Assembly: GCA_027625915.1 (NCBI GenBank)
Contig: JANTQA010000030.1
Span: 620,001-684,000 of the forward strand
Source: Anaeramoeba flamelloides
Taxonomy: Eukaryota; Metamonada; Anaeramoebidae
DNA length: 64,000 nucleotides
Direction: 5' to 3'
Part shown: positions 45,982-58,824 of the stretch, one piece after another
Numbering within the stretch: position 1 is the stretch's first letter
How the letters are laid out: the number at the start of each line of letters is the position of its first letter
The notes under the pieces: model-generated
What the model saw: the letters and a program-made list of their open reading frames with translations, nothing else
The model's database searches: none
What the model was told of the DNA's origin: nothing
Translations under genes and position numbers: made by a program

Positions 45982-47310
45982 CCTTCCTTTGTAATCTAAT
46001 AATTTTTTATTTTTCTTTTTCTTAAAAATTTAAATTTTGTTTTTTTAAATGTTTATTAGAGGTTTTGATGATATCTATTCTTAAGTCACGAGCAAGTTAC
46101 AAAAATCAAGATAATTTCAATCAAATCGCGATATTTTAGAAAATCACGATATTCAATATTATTGTGATAATATAACAAATCGCGACAATTATTATAAAAT
46201 CGTGATAAATGCCAAAATATCGCGATTAAAAAGTAAATCTTGGTATAATAGTTGTCGGGTTTTTGGACTAATTCAACAATATTTTTACAATGAAAATTTT
46301 TTTTGATCAAATAACAGATTATGTGAAAAAAAGTTATTCTTTGAAAAAACAACAAAAAAGATACTTGATCAAATCAAGGATCAGATCAAAGAGTTTTATT
46401 GTATTTTCATTTGATTTGGTTGACAAACTTATCGATCCTTTTAAATAAATAACAATAAGAACTAAAGATAAAAACATATTTTCTCATTCAATCATGGTGT
46501 TGTAAATTGTATTGAATAAAAGACCTTCTGAAAGAACAAACACTTCACCCTTTCTTTAAAGAATGTGTTCTTGGGACAAAATATTTTCATTATTCTCGAA
46601 AGCTGAAAGGGGTTGGATAACTTTTCAAAAGCTTTTACAACATCCTATCAACATTATCACCAAAGATTTAAGATTGTTTGGAAAATTGTTTTCTTCTTGT
46701 CATTATTCTTTGAATATCTTTGTATTGGCCAGAAAACACAACTAGATCTTAGAGGTTTTTGTTTGATGGATCATCAATCAGAAGGAAAATTACTCTTTAA
46801 ATTTTTTGGGTTATTTAACTTGTGAAAGCTATAAATCCATTTTTTAAAAAACACATCTATTTTATACTCAGGTTTATTTTTGAAATGGGCTATCGTTTGT
46901 AAGATAAAAAAATTCACAGGAGATTATATTTTCTTAAAAAAAAGAAATGAAAAGAAAAATATTTTGTGTTTCCACTACAAACCAAACTCATTCCGTTTAT
47001 AAAAATTTTCTGTCTTTCAAAACTTTCAAACACTTGAAGACAATTTACAACACTTTAAAACACTTTCTGGCATTATTAAAGGGAAAAAGTGTAAAAGTCT
47101 TTAGGTTTTGTAAAATTCAAGAGGTTTTTTTAAGTAAGATTTCAAAAAAATAGTTTTACATTTTTCAAGATAATGGGGTAATATCGCAATTGTATGATTT
47201 TCCGTGATTTTATGATTTTTCGCTATAAAGCTAGACTAATTGCGATTTTTTTAATATTATCATGAATTAATTGGTATTTTCATGATACTATATCTTATCA
47301 TCATAAACAC

Positions 47311-47386
<76 letters not shown>

Positions 47387-47817
47387 TAACTTGTTAAAAA
47401 GAACCCAACAAAGAAATTAATATATTTGAAGATTTAGTTCAAAAAATGAAAACCAATTCAAGGGAATTAAAAAATTATAAATATGAATATGAATTTATCA
47501 ATAATATAAATACTTTATCATCATTGTTTGAAAAAATGTATGAGAATAAAAACAAAGAAATAATTCAATATAAAATGAAAACAAAAACTTTAAAAAACGA
47601 ATACATACAAAAAATAAACGAATTGGAAAAACATTATAGTAAATCAATTTCATCGATTGATAATGAAAAATTGAAATTATTAAAAAATAATAAAACTCAA
47701 AATGAATTTAAAAAAAATATTAAAGGATTTTATGACGATTTTCTTGAAACATATAAAGAACAGAAAAAAATCATTGGAGGCATTGGAGACAACATAATTA
47801 ACAATAAAGATGATTAA
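40041..47817 (+). CDS. PAS-domain protein with N-myristoylation-type start (four inferred exons)
   Basis: I infer exons at about 40041-40245, 42200-42433, 43402-43863 and 47402-47817. Exon 1 starts MGNSTARHF (Gly2, a myristoylation-like start) and contains a PAS opening, LSVCILNKDGKVMKVTPNFI; its donor is GTAAGT. Exon 2 gives EELKRKKIKCLLVNNGLEKH. Exon 3 gives CPWDIIDQYGKLRPLWAYCT, a WD..D..G..RP.W pattern typical of the end of a PAS fold, then an acidic Ser/Asn-rich linker and a GTAAAT donor. Exon 4 is a charged helical, probably coiled-coil tail ending at TAA 47817. Junctions 1-2 and 3-4 agree in phase 1. Junction 2-3 needs a weak GTCTGT donor, so a small exon may be missed there. PAS domains sense ligands or mediate partner binding; membrane tethering through Gly2 is inference. 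Confidence 0.6.
41450..42030. repeat. Dispersed foldback-type repeat, copy 3 (in inferred PAS intron 1)
   Basis: It holds nested inverted blocks, for example AATAAATTTTCGGTTTATTT against its complement, and two copies of the phrase CACTCTACGGCACTTGA. It is the best-preserved of the three copies in this window. It occupies the inferred 1.95 kb intron of the PAS gene. Confidence 0.6.
43204..43233. repeat. (AT)n microsatellite
   Basis: About 14 AT units in the inferred intron before PAS exon 3. Confidence 0.9.
45485..45828. mobile_element. 344 bp TIR element, family GTAAAAAATAGAGT, short copy
   Basis: It has inverted ends of about 88 bases: GGAATGTTATAAAAAATAGA at the left and, in complement, GGATGTTGTAAAAAATAGAG at the right, both running through AGATAAATA and TTTTGGTAATAGTAAA. 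The centre matches the inner arm of the longer relative at 22627-23692. Opposite-strand open frames of 108 and 137 codons over this element are products of its palindromic structure. It lies in the last inferred PAS intron. Confidence 0.78.
45917..45979. repeat. (ATT)n microsatellite
   Basis: About 21 ATT units, some 80 bases left of the CGCGAT-rich element. Confidence 0.92.
46058..47311. mobile_element. 1.25 kb TIR element with subterminal TCGCGAT clusters, copy 2
   Basis: It is colinear with 6303-7571 from AGAGGTTTTGATGATA to the right end, which is decayed. CGCGAT motifs are partly mutated. ATT lies at both flanks (46055-46057, 47312-47314), as for copy 1. It sits in the last inferred PAS intron. 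Confidence 0.8.
47312..47387. repeat. (ATT)n microsatellite abutting the element
   Basis: About 25 ATT units start exactly at the right end of the 46058-47311 element and run to within 15 bases of the last inferred PAS exon. Confidence 0.92.
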
Positions 47818-47972
47818 TCTTCATTAATTTATTCTGTATTATCTTCTTTTTTTTTTTTTATAGTTTCATTTTTAATTAATATCTTTACAAATATTTTATT
47901 TGTTATTGTGTTTCTTTGATTTATATAAAAATTCACTTTGACCTTAGTACGACTGTATTTTCTTTTTAAATC

Positions 47973-48632
47973 ATGAAATCACTCGGAAAGAGTATTGAGC
48001 AAATCAAAGTGTAAATCAATAGAAGAGAGATGAGAAGGTGTATATTTTAAAAGAAATCTTTTCTTTTTTAAGAAAAAAACAAGAAAAAGACCAATTTATC
48101 AAAATAAACTTGTTCTAAAAATAGAAAATAAACAATTTTTCTTTTCAAAGAAAATATTTTATGATTTATTTCATCTTTATCTTCTTAATTTATATGAAAA
48201 TAAACAAGTGATTACATTGAATTTTTCATCACATTACTATTTATTAATTTTTTAACTAACTTTTTTTACAAAATTCTTTTTTCAATTATTTTTATCAAAT
48301 ATTTTTCTGAAACCAAGCAAAAATAAAGAATACTTTTTCAAGGATAAAAGGAAAAATATTGAATTTACGAGATCAAAAAACAGTTCAAAAAAATTTAATT
48401 CAAAGAAAAAGAAAAATTTGAAAGAAAAAATCAGAATAAGATTCAGAATTATTTTTAGTTTTTAAAAAATAGAAAATAAATTGTTTTAAAATCAAGCAAA
48501 TTCAACCAATAAATCTTTATTTCTTAGAGATTAGCGTCCACCAAGGAGAAGTTTAAGTACAAAGTAAGTGTTATTGGACCTAACCACATTAGTGACACAT
48601 TGTTCAAATGCCTCGAAAAAAATTGATTAGTC
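47973..48632 (+). CDS. Candidate two-exon start of an unrecognised gene
   Basis: Exon 1 (47973-48008) would read MKSLGKSIEQIK before a GTGTAA donor. Exon 2 (from 48528, after a pyrimidine-rich TTTATTTCTTAG acceptor) reads RLASTKEKFKY and KVSVIGPNHISDTLF to a stop near 48632; both are phase 0. Composition (P, G, H, C, E) is far more protein-like than the surroundings, and base composition rises here. KVSVIGP....TLF faintly recalls the P-loop strand of a small GTPase without its Lys. A GTAAGT lies within exon 2 and could instead be its donor. Possible further exon near 49192-49282. Unproven. Confidence 0.28.
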
Positions 48633-49814
48633 AAGTAGTAATATTTGTTGATCTCGTCAATTAAAAATGTTCCTTGTATTGGTAAAAAAACTTACAATTT
48701 CAGAATAAAATCTGCATTTTGCGACAAATTTAAAAGTTAAATTATCAATATTCAGACTCTAAAAGTTGCAATATATATATTTTAAATTTGTGGCGAAATG
48801 TAGATTAGTTAATTGTGAAAAAATTCAATTTTTTTTAAAAATTACATAATTAACCAATAGATTTTTTTGGTCAAATTATTTCTCAAATATTGGAAATTTA
48901 TTGATGTTACAACGAGTTTTATCAAAAAGAAAGAAAGCTAATCAGTCTTTGGGTTTTTGTGTCGATGATTATTGAGTTAATCTTTGAAATTAAAAAATTA
49001 AAAAAATAATTGCTTTTGGAAGTTCTAAAAACAAATTTTTAATTACTGTGATAGGGTATTTGGGTTTCTATTTTTAGATTTGGAAAAGGAATTAAAAAAA
49101 AATTTTTCAAAATGAAAATTTTTTAAATATGATCATTAGAAAAAAATGTAATAATTTATTGTGCGATATCATTTTTAATAGATTTTTTAGAGCTATTTGA
49201 GCCTTGGTGTACCTACACGATTTACACCCAATCACAATATACTTTGATTATAAAGAAATCTACCATGACACTAATACCTTAATAAGAATTATGAAAATAT
49301 CCTATTTTTTTTCAACCAACTCGTAAATGATGATTTAAAATTCATTTTGGGAATTTTTTAGAGTTAGTAAGTAATTTGTTACTCAACATTTTTCCAAAAA
49401 AAAAGTTTTTTATGGACTATTAAAAATCAAAACAAAGTGAAGAATAAGTTATTGTGTCAAATATTTTACTGATAAGATCAATAAATAATGATTTTTTTTT
49501 TTTGTTTTTTTTTCTTGCTCAATTTTTTCATTTTTTTAATTTCTATTGTTTAATTTGGTATATAAATTTATGATAAACTCTCTTTTAAAAACATTGTCCC
49601 ATTAAAAATCTAATTTTAAAGAAAAATATTTTTAATAATTGAAGTTATCTATTATAATATAAAAATTTCGATTTTAATATTCAGTTATATACTCAAGAGA
49701 TATATTATTTTTTGTCTAAAAATAAAAGAAAAAAAAAATAAAAAAAAGTGTTAAAAAAAATTAGGCCATTTATTTTGAAAGAAGCATTACATAAAAAAAA
49801 GAAAATTTAAAAAA

Positions 49815-49956
49815 TTAATAAAATCCATTTATCAATTCTCCTTCCATTTGAATAACTAAATCTAATCTCTTTTGGATATTTGAAACCAATTTTTTCATTA
49901 ATTCATCTTTTACTTCTTTCCAATTTTTCATTTTCATTTTCCATTTTAACAAAAAA
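49815..49956 (-). CDS. Candidate terminal exon, minus strand
   Basis: A textbook acceptor (T-rich tract ending TTTTTTCAACAG on the minus strand) precedes a frame reading WKMKMKNWKEVKDELMKKLV and then IQKRLDLVIQMEGELINGFY before TAA at 49815. The stretch looks like an amphipathic helical C-terminus. I could not find an upstream exon in the matching phase, and I do not recognise the protein. Confidence 0.3.
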
Positions 49957-51228
49957 CTGTTGAAAAAATAAAAAAGAGAAAAAATGATTTATTTATAAAC
50001 CTTTCGTTGTGAAAGGAAAAACTTCAAAACGATACAAAAGCAATTCAAAATTTAAATGCAAGATTGGTCATTTATTATGATATTTAGTTTACTATGAATA
50101 CCTGACACTCTCATATTTATTAAAATATTAATGTGTTTAGTTATTGAAATGTTTTGAATGATTCAATTTCAAATTAACTAAGGAACTCAAAATTTGAAAA
50201 ATCTAACCCCCCTTCATTCATCAAAATCAAAAAAAAAAAAAAAAATGTAAAATAATTATATTTATTAGATTGGAATTAAACAAACAAATTTTTGAAATAG
50301 ATAAAGTTACCAACCCTAAATTTAAATAAAAATAAAAAATAAATTTTTAATATTATTCAAAGATAATACAATAATCTTCCAAACCGAGAATTAAAATTTT
50401 GAATTTTGTTATTAGTAAAAATTTCAACAAATTTGAAATACTAATATTTGTAAAATTTGAATGTTTCAATAAAAATTAATCCAGATCTTGAAAAATAATT
50501 TTTAATCGATGGTCTCTTATTCAATAATATTATTTATTTTATATCTAGATATTAAATAGTTAAAAATTAAAAAAAAAATAATTTAAAAATAAAATTAACT
50601 ATTAATCTGACTCGAAAAATTGACCAAATTCATTAAAATTTGAAAAAAAAATTCTTGTTGAAAAAATTTGTCCAAATTTAACAAAGGAAAAAAAATTATT
50701 ATTTTTTTTATAAATTAAATTTTGATATTTTTTTTATTTTTTAATTTATTTAGAATATAAATAAATTGAATCCCAATTGAATAGTAATCAATGGATAAAA
50801 CAAATATTCTATGTGATGTCAAAATAACTTTTGCATTGAATAAATTATTTATTAAAGTATTTTAGGCAATTTTGGGGTGCAAAGGGCCCCCAAAAAAAAT
50901 TCCAGGAAAATTATCTGTGTTCTAATCATTAAAACTAAGGATTTTTTTATGTTTAGACTTAAATATTCAAAAAAAAAAAAAAAATTTTTTTGTTTTTTGA
51001 CAAAATTTGGATAAAAAAATAATAAAATCACAGTAACCAAGAAAAATTTTTTTATTTTATTTGTTTACTTTTAGGTAAACATATAATTTTTAATTATAAT
51101 ATTATTCTTTACGAAGATAATTATTTATAAATTCTATATCTTATAATCCTTTGATAACAGTTCAAATTAAAATTTTTGTTTCGATGGCAATTAGTATATT
51201 TGGGATTCTAAGAGATATGTAAACCAAT
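49957..51228. other. Intergenic, no gene seen
   Basis: Very A/T-rich with several homopolymer runs; frames are short and of low complexity. Confidence 0.5.
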
Positions 51229-51755
51229 TTCCAAAATTTAGGACACAGTTTAAACAGAAAGAATAGCAATACTACACTTTACATTCAATTTAGGAATAAT
51301 TTTTATTTTACAAATTATTTTATTTTTTGTCTTTTTTGGTTTTGTTTACCTTGCCTTTTTTCGAGTTACGTAATCTGTTTCGTTAGAGCGAGAAATTTTT
51401 TTTCAATGGTTGATAGAAGTTTAGTGTTGAGTTTGTTCAATGGGAAAATCACATACAATTAATCCATGTATCTTATCATATGATCGATCAACAATTGTTG
51501 GTGAAATTTCAACAAATTTACCAATACATTTTTTATTCTGCTATTTTCATTATTTTGGACTATACCTATTTTTTTTTTTGTTTTATATTTTTTTTAATAT
51601 ATTAGTATGAACATGATTACTTAAAAAAACAATAATACTCTGTTACTTAAATGTATTTTTATATTACCTTTGGAAAAATATAATAAATTGGGTTTTATTT
51701 TGCCTATTTTTGATTTTCGGTATGTCCAAATTTTTGTATGGGGTGTATATATATA
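51229..51755 (+). repeat. Interspersed repeat family R2, copy B
   Basis: Same blocks and order as 15071-15960: GTTTAAACAGA, CACTTTACATTCAATTT, TAATCTGTTTCGTTAGA, CAATGGTTGATAGAA, GTGAAATTTCAACAAATTTA. It ends in a TA/TG microsatellite near 51750, as copy A ends in (TA)n. Confidence 0.62.
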
Positions 51756-52020
51756 TATGTGTGTGTGAGAGCTTACTTAAATAATTCATATTTCAGAATA
51801 AAAAGACCGTTTCAAACCTAAATCGCAAACAACAGAACCCGTTTTTCAAGTTTAAAAACCACCTTTCATCAATCTTTTGTCATTTTTAATTTTGGTCAAA
51901 TAACAGGTGTTTTTAAAAAAAAAAAGTTCCAAATTTTACCAACATTTTTTTCAATTTATCTTTGTTCTTTTTTTCATTCAAACCCAAAAGAGATAATTCT
52001 TAATCTTAATCTAAACCCAG

Positions 52021-55000
52021 ATGGGAAACAAAAAACCAAACAACCAAAAACCAAAACACAAGAAAAACCAATTCATAATAAATAATAACCCAATAGAATC
52101 AAAAATTTTGGAACAATACCAGAACAGATCAATTACTTCTCTTTCAAAAGAAGAAAAAAAAGAAATCCAAGACGAGCTTTGGCTAAAATTTTGTGAGTCA
52201 GAGTTTCGTAAAGATAGAAAGGAATATTATATGTGTAAGTCGTTGATGGTTGGGGATAGTTATTCTTATTCAACCACATTTTTGATCAGATATGTAAATC
52301 AAATAATTTTCTTTTTTTCTGTTTTTCTTCTTTTTTTTCTTTTTTCTTTTTAATTTCAATGAGCAAATAAAAATGTAAAAAACCAAAAGAACCATTCCTA
52401 AAAAACATTTTAAAGAGAAAATATCTTGAAAAAGTGGTCTTTGTATTTTTAGGCAAATTCAAAAATAACTTGAAATAAAAAATCAAAAATAATCCTTAAT
52501 GACTACCTTGACAATTTACCAATTTGTCTCAACACAATTTGTTACGGTCTCATTTAAAATGTAAAAGGAATGATCTTTAAAATATTCTCCAATTTGGATC
52601 AAAAAATCATTTTACTGTTGTGGAAAAAAAGTGAAACATGGTTTTTAATTGGGAACATTACCGAAAACAAAAAGTAAAATCAATAAAAAGAAGAAACCAA
52701 TTAACTTCAAATAATAACCCATTATATTATTTTCAATCAAACCAAGAAATACAATCGAAATCTACTTGATTTAGTGAAATTATTGGTATGGTTTTTGAGA
52801 TCTCAAAAATAGTCAATTTTTTGAACAAATTTTTAATAATTGATCAATCAAAGAAAAACTCCATACTAAAAGATAGTATTTAAAAAACTGTTATTGTGGC
52901 GAATACTTCACTTTGTCTTTTTTTATTTATTTATTTATTCTTTTTTTCATTGATCTTACTTTGAATTTTCAGTAATGTTCCCAATTAAAAACCATGTTTC
53001 ACTTTTTTTCCACAACGGCTAAGTCATTTTGTTAAATGACAAATGAAAAAGAAATTTTGAGATACGTGAACTCGAACACCTTGTTAAGGAACGTGAAAAT
53101 GAAAATTTAAAAATAACCACGATTTTTTAACATTAAAAACACTCTCAATAAACAACTTTAAAGCTAAACGATCGTATTGTCAATGATTTTTGATCATTGA
53201 GTTACGTTGATTTGTTACATTGTCTCCACAAACAATTAATCTATTTCAGTCCTCGACTGTGAAAATTTATAAGAAATAGAAATTGGTTGTCTATTATAAA
53301 ATTGTATGTTTTGAAATACAGTCCTGTGCCATTTTAAGGCACAGGAAAAATCAAGAAATAAGGCACAAAATTTTGTTCACTTTAAGGCACAAATTTTTGA
53401 TTTAAGGCACTCCAATTTCAAGATATAATTTCACCAAATAATTACAGAGTTAGTTTGAGTGTTTTCTTCAATATTTATATAGAATATTACATTATGAGTA
53501 ATCTTGGAAATTTACACAGAAAAATTGTGCCTTATTTTGACCACTTTGATTTTGTGCCTTAATGGGATTTTTTTGTGCCTTATTTCTTGATTTTTCATGT
53601 GCCTTAAAAAGGAACAGGAATGTATAAAATTCAATTTCTCTCTTAAGGGACTTGTAACTCTTATTTATTTTTTTTCCCCAAAGGTCAATAGAGTAATTAT
53701 TTACATAAGGATACAATTAAACCCGATATGCAACTTCATTTGTCAACTTTAGAGAAATGAATAATCATTTTTAAAAAATTTCATTTTTCCAATGAAATTT
53801 TCAGTCAAAAGATCCTAGATGTTTTTTGTTTGGATTTTTGATTCAAATTGGAAAAATAAAAATTTGCAAAAAAATTTAATTTTAAAGAAATATCACTTTT
53901 AGTAATTTCTGAGAGTCTTTATGAACAAGTAACGTTGTGGCTAAAATCTTATTTTAAAAATACAATAAAAATAAATCAAATATTGTATCCTTGAAGATCA
54001 GAAAAATTTTGATCATTTATTTTATTCACAACTATTTATCAAATTTCTTGAAATTTAAAAGATTATTCAATATTCTTTTTCAAATATCAAGAATATAAAC
54101 AAGGAACTGATTGTAATTAGAAAAATCAGTTATTTGATTATATCTTTTTTTTTTTTTATTATTAGAAATATGCATTTGAATTGTTTTATTTGTTTCAAAA
54201 TCTTTAAAAAATTGAGAAATAATTGTAAAGTCTATTTGATACATTTAATCATTGGGCTGTTAATAACCCACTGAAATAATTAAGATTGGGTTTATAATTA
54301 TTGATTATAAATAATCAAATTAAAAATTATTCCTCTAGATTATAAGTTGATATTTCCAGGTCTTAAAAAAGTGTTTCGGGAGAATTTTTAATTCGATTGT
54401 TTGGTTCTTTTTCCAGATTTTTTCATTCAATCCCGAGAAAAAATAGATTTGGTCTGTTCTTTGAATCAAAAAATTATATTTTTTACAAGTTTAAAATAAT
54501 TATTGTAATTTTTTTTGAGATTAAGTAGATTTTTTAAACTTAGTTATTATAGAACTTAGTGGTTTCATTTTTAAAGTGTATTTTTGTAGACTTCCTTTAC
54601 ATACAATAGGATTTCAATCTTCTTTCAAAGAAAATATTTTTTTTTAAATAATACTGAAATATGTTGGATTTTGAACTTTTCAAAAATGAGAAAAATGGAT
54701 CAGACTTTTTAAAACAATAATACATTTTCTGAAAATAGCATGAAAAGTTACTTTGGTTTTGTAGTAATCAGATTTTTACTTTATTTTTCAATTTCAAGAT
54801 ACGATAAAATTTTTTTAATTTGTTAGTAAATGTACTTGAAGATTTTTTTTAGTTTACTAGTCACTTAAGATAAAATTTTCAACTTCATATACTTCACTAG
54901 AGTTTTTTTTGTAAAAACAAAAAGAAAAATTAAATTTTCAAAAAAAAAGAAATCACATAAACCATGAAAACTTGAAAGTATTTTTCAATATTTTTTTTTA

Positions 55001-56688
55001 AATTGTAAAAACCTGAGATTTTTACAATTTTGGAAATTAAAGATCCACATTAATATAGTATTTTAAAGAATTTGTTTGTCAATTCCCAAAACTAAAGGAA
55101 CCAAAAAAATCAAAGGAACCAAAAAATGGATAACTTATTTTTAAATTTTGTATTATAAATTTTATGGTTTATAATGAACTTTAATAACCCTTTTACGGTT
55201 TGTTGTACGAAATATAATTTCAGAATAGAAAACCAATTTTCAGGGTCTTATAAATTTTCACTGTAGGACTAGAAAGGCTGTATCGATTATTACAAAGAGG
55301 CTGTGATTTTGGCTTATTTTTTTTTGGAACTTTTTGTTTTCTCTTGAATTAAATCCCCCAACCATGACTAAGTGGGGAGTGTCTCCTCGAATTGTTTGTG
55401 GAACAACATGATCCATGCCAAACACAAAATACTTTTCATTTTTAAGTCTTTTTTGATAAAATTTTCTTTTTGTTTGGGTGGTTTCTGACCAAACACAATT
55501 TGTTGTATCAAGAGAAATTGAGTTGAAGCTGCGTGGTATAGGTTTTGAAGAATTTTTCATGAAAGGATCTTTTTGTGGATTATATTTGCAAAAATTAGTC
55601 AGTTTTTTTATATTTAAAAAATATTGTATTGGTCAGTTGAGAAAAAAAGATCTTTCTATTTTTGGAAATGGGAATTTTGGTAGATTTAAGACAATACCAA
55701 ACCAATTACCTTGCCATTATTCAAAAAATCTTTTTATTTTAAAATAACAAAGGTATATTCATCCAAAATTTTCACTTTTCTCCTTATTGATATTTGAAAA
55801 CAATTTTTAGAACCCTCTCAATCAACTCACAATCAAAAAAATATATAGAAAATGGCCTAAAATGTGTAAGGGTTCTAAAAATTGTTATTAAAGTGAAATT
55901 TTCTCAAAAAGTCGATTTTTCGTAACCTTCTTTTTCATTTCGAGATACAAGGAGATTAACAAATTTGGTAAAAAAATGACATTTTTTAAAATTTCTAAAT
56001 AAAAATTTCGTAATTCGGGCCAACAAGAGGGATTAACAACTCCTCCGTTAAAAAATAAAAAAAAAAAAATGACATTTTTTCCTTAGATCTCACTGAATTT
56101 AAATTTGTTAGATTTAACAACCACCAAATCCTGATAAAAACACAAAATACTTTAAATGTGAATTGCAAACTTAGTCGTTAACAAAAAAATAACAAATCTT
56201 AAATTTAAGGAATATCTAAAATAAAGCTACCACGGGGGATTTACGAATTAAAATATCAGTGAATTAGACTCTTTATCGCTTGTGATGCAGAAGAACTATA
56301 AAATTTCGAAAATTTAGGAAAAGGTAAATTGACCAGATCAGATACTTAATTGGAAATTATTACTAAAAACCCACATCCCAACAGTGTTTGTTCTAATTGA
56401 AGTATTGTCTAGCTTCCAATAAAAACCTCTAAAAAAAATCAATAAATTTAAAAAAAAACAATAGTTCAAATGTTTTAATTTTCATTTTTTTTTTTTTTCT
56501 TTTTAGAAACCAATGTCCTTATCTATTCTATTTATTACAATTATTTTCTAATATTTAAAATAAAAATTACTTTAAAGGTTGAAGATCGTTTTCAGGAAAT
56601 CTATTATGATAAAATGGGCGTCGATTTTGTAAAAATTTTCTTTTAATTTAATAATTTTATTAATTTATTTTTTTAATATATTTTTCTT

Positions 56689-56741
<53 letters not shown>

Positions 56742-58733
56742 AGCAAAATCATACTTTTAATTTGGAACAATTACAAAATATGAAAACAAATAAAATTAGG
56801 AAACTATTTATAAAAAACTTGCCGAGACAATATTCTATTGATAAACTAGTTCAACTTATAAAAAAGAAAACCCATTGTTCACCAAACTTGGAAATTTTAC
56901 AAAATAAAAAAAACCCGAACAATGGACTCGCTATTCTTACACCATTATCAAAAAGCCAATGAAATAAGAATGAAACAACAGCTTTCAAACAAATTTTCTT
57001 TTTGTAAAAGAACAATCACAGTAACAGAATATGAACCTCGAGAAAAAAATAAAAACAAAAACAAGAAAAAAAAAAAGAAAAAAAAAATTCTTATTTAGCA
57101 AATAATGAATTAAAAGAAAAAGAAAAAGAAGAGCAAAAAAATAATTCTCAGTGTATGCGTCGACAAAACAACTCCCATCAACACAATCACTCAAGAAACA
57201 AAAATAAAACTTTTTTAAAAAAAAGAAAAAAAAATAATAAAAATAAAAGAAAAAATTACTCATCGAAAGGCAATGACACGAACACACATACCACCAAAAA
57301 AGGTCTTAGAAATCAAAATCGTGATTCCACAACAAATAAAAAAAATGATAAAAAAAAGATCACAAAAGAGATCTTTCATCAAAAAAAAATTTTTTCACAT
57401 AACAAGGAAATCGCAAAAAATACGGTCTTTATGTGTAATCTACCATATCGTGCTAAATTAACTGAAATTAAAAATTTGCTGAAGAAAATCTCTCAATTCA
57501 AAGATATAGAATTATATTATGATAGATATAAGCGTTTCAAAGGGAGTGCTAAAATTACCCTTACTAATAAGAATGCATATTTAAACTTACTAAAACATTC
57601 GGGTAAATTATCCCTACACAATAGAAGAATTTTTATAAAGAAATTTTTTTAATTTGAAAGAAAAAAAACAAAAAACAGTGAAAATCCAACCCAAGACCAA
57701 CATCAAAATAACACTCATAAAAGCTATAACAATAAAGAAAATGAATGGTTCCAAAAAGAATTTCTTAATAAAAAATAATACTAAATCTTCAACCTTTTAT
57801 AAACCAAATTATCAAAAAAATGATAAAACACAACTAAAAAATTTAAAAATTTCAAATAATCAAATTATAATTTTTAATCTACCAAAAAATATAAATGAAA
57901 AAAAATTATTTAATTTATTTAAAGAATTTAAACCAGAAGAAAAAAATATTAAAATTATTAAGAAGAAAAAAAAGAAATTATTCATTTATTACATTTCAAA
58001 CAAAAGAATTGAGAGAAAAATCTTTAAAATTAAATGGAATGAGAGTTAATCGAAATAAATTAATTATTAAAAGGGCCTTTGAAAAAAATATCCCCAAAAA
58101 AAGAATCAAAAGAAAAGTTAAACAATCAAAAATCTACTGAATACTATGAAAAAATAATTTTAGATTTAAAAAATCAAAATAAAAAATTACAATTAATTAT
58201 TGAAAATAAACAAAAAACTATTAAAAAACTTCAAAATGATATTGAAAAAAATATTTCAAATAACAAAAAATGAAAATAATGATAAAGAAATCGAAATAGA
58301 GATTGAAAAAGATGACAATGAAATTGATAAAAAAAGAAATAAATTTAAAACACAATAAAAAAGAAACTAAAAAAAAATAAGAAAAAATCTCTAGCCGATT
58401 TTTATGGAATCAATAATCATAATACCCCCAATTATAATTTAATCTTGAAAAATAATTTTAATTTTAAAAGATTTGAGTTTAATGGTAATTTTAATAGTTT
58501 AATGAGTAACTTAAATAAAAATAATTTGAATTTTTTAAAAATTCAAGCCGATCAAGAAATTTTTGACTTTTTAAATACATTTGAAAGAAAAAACACCCGA
58601 AAAACAAATAAATATTTAATGTTTTATATAAAAAATTTTCAAAATGACAACTCCATAAATCAAGATTCAGTTAATGTGATTAACCTCTACCCTTCGAAGA
58701 ATAATACCAATTTTAATATTAATAATATAAATT

Positions 58734-58824
<91 letters not shown>

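Noticed and set aside
46563-47153. Frames inside the CGCGAT-rich element
   Set aside because: Not kept open in the sister copy at 6303-7571 and without recognisable domains; probably not a transposase.
56690-56739. Long T run as a poly(A) tail of a minus-strand retroelement
   Set aside because: No reverse-strand element body lies to its left, and the run sits at the head of the plus-strand LINE; treated as its T-rich leader or a homopolymer expansion.
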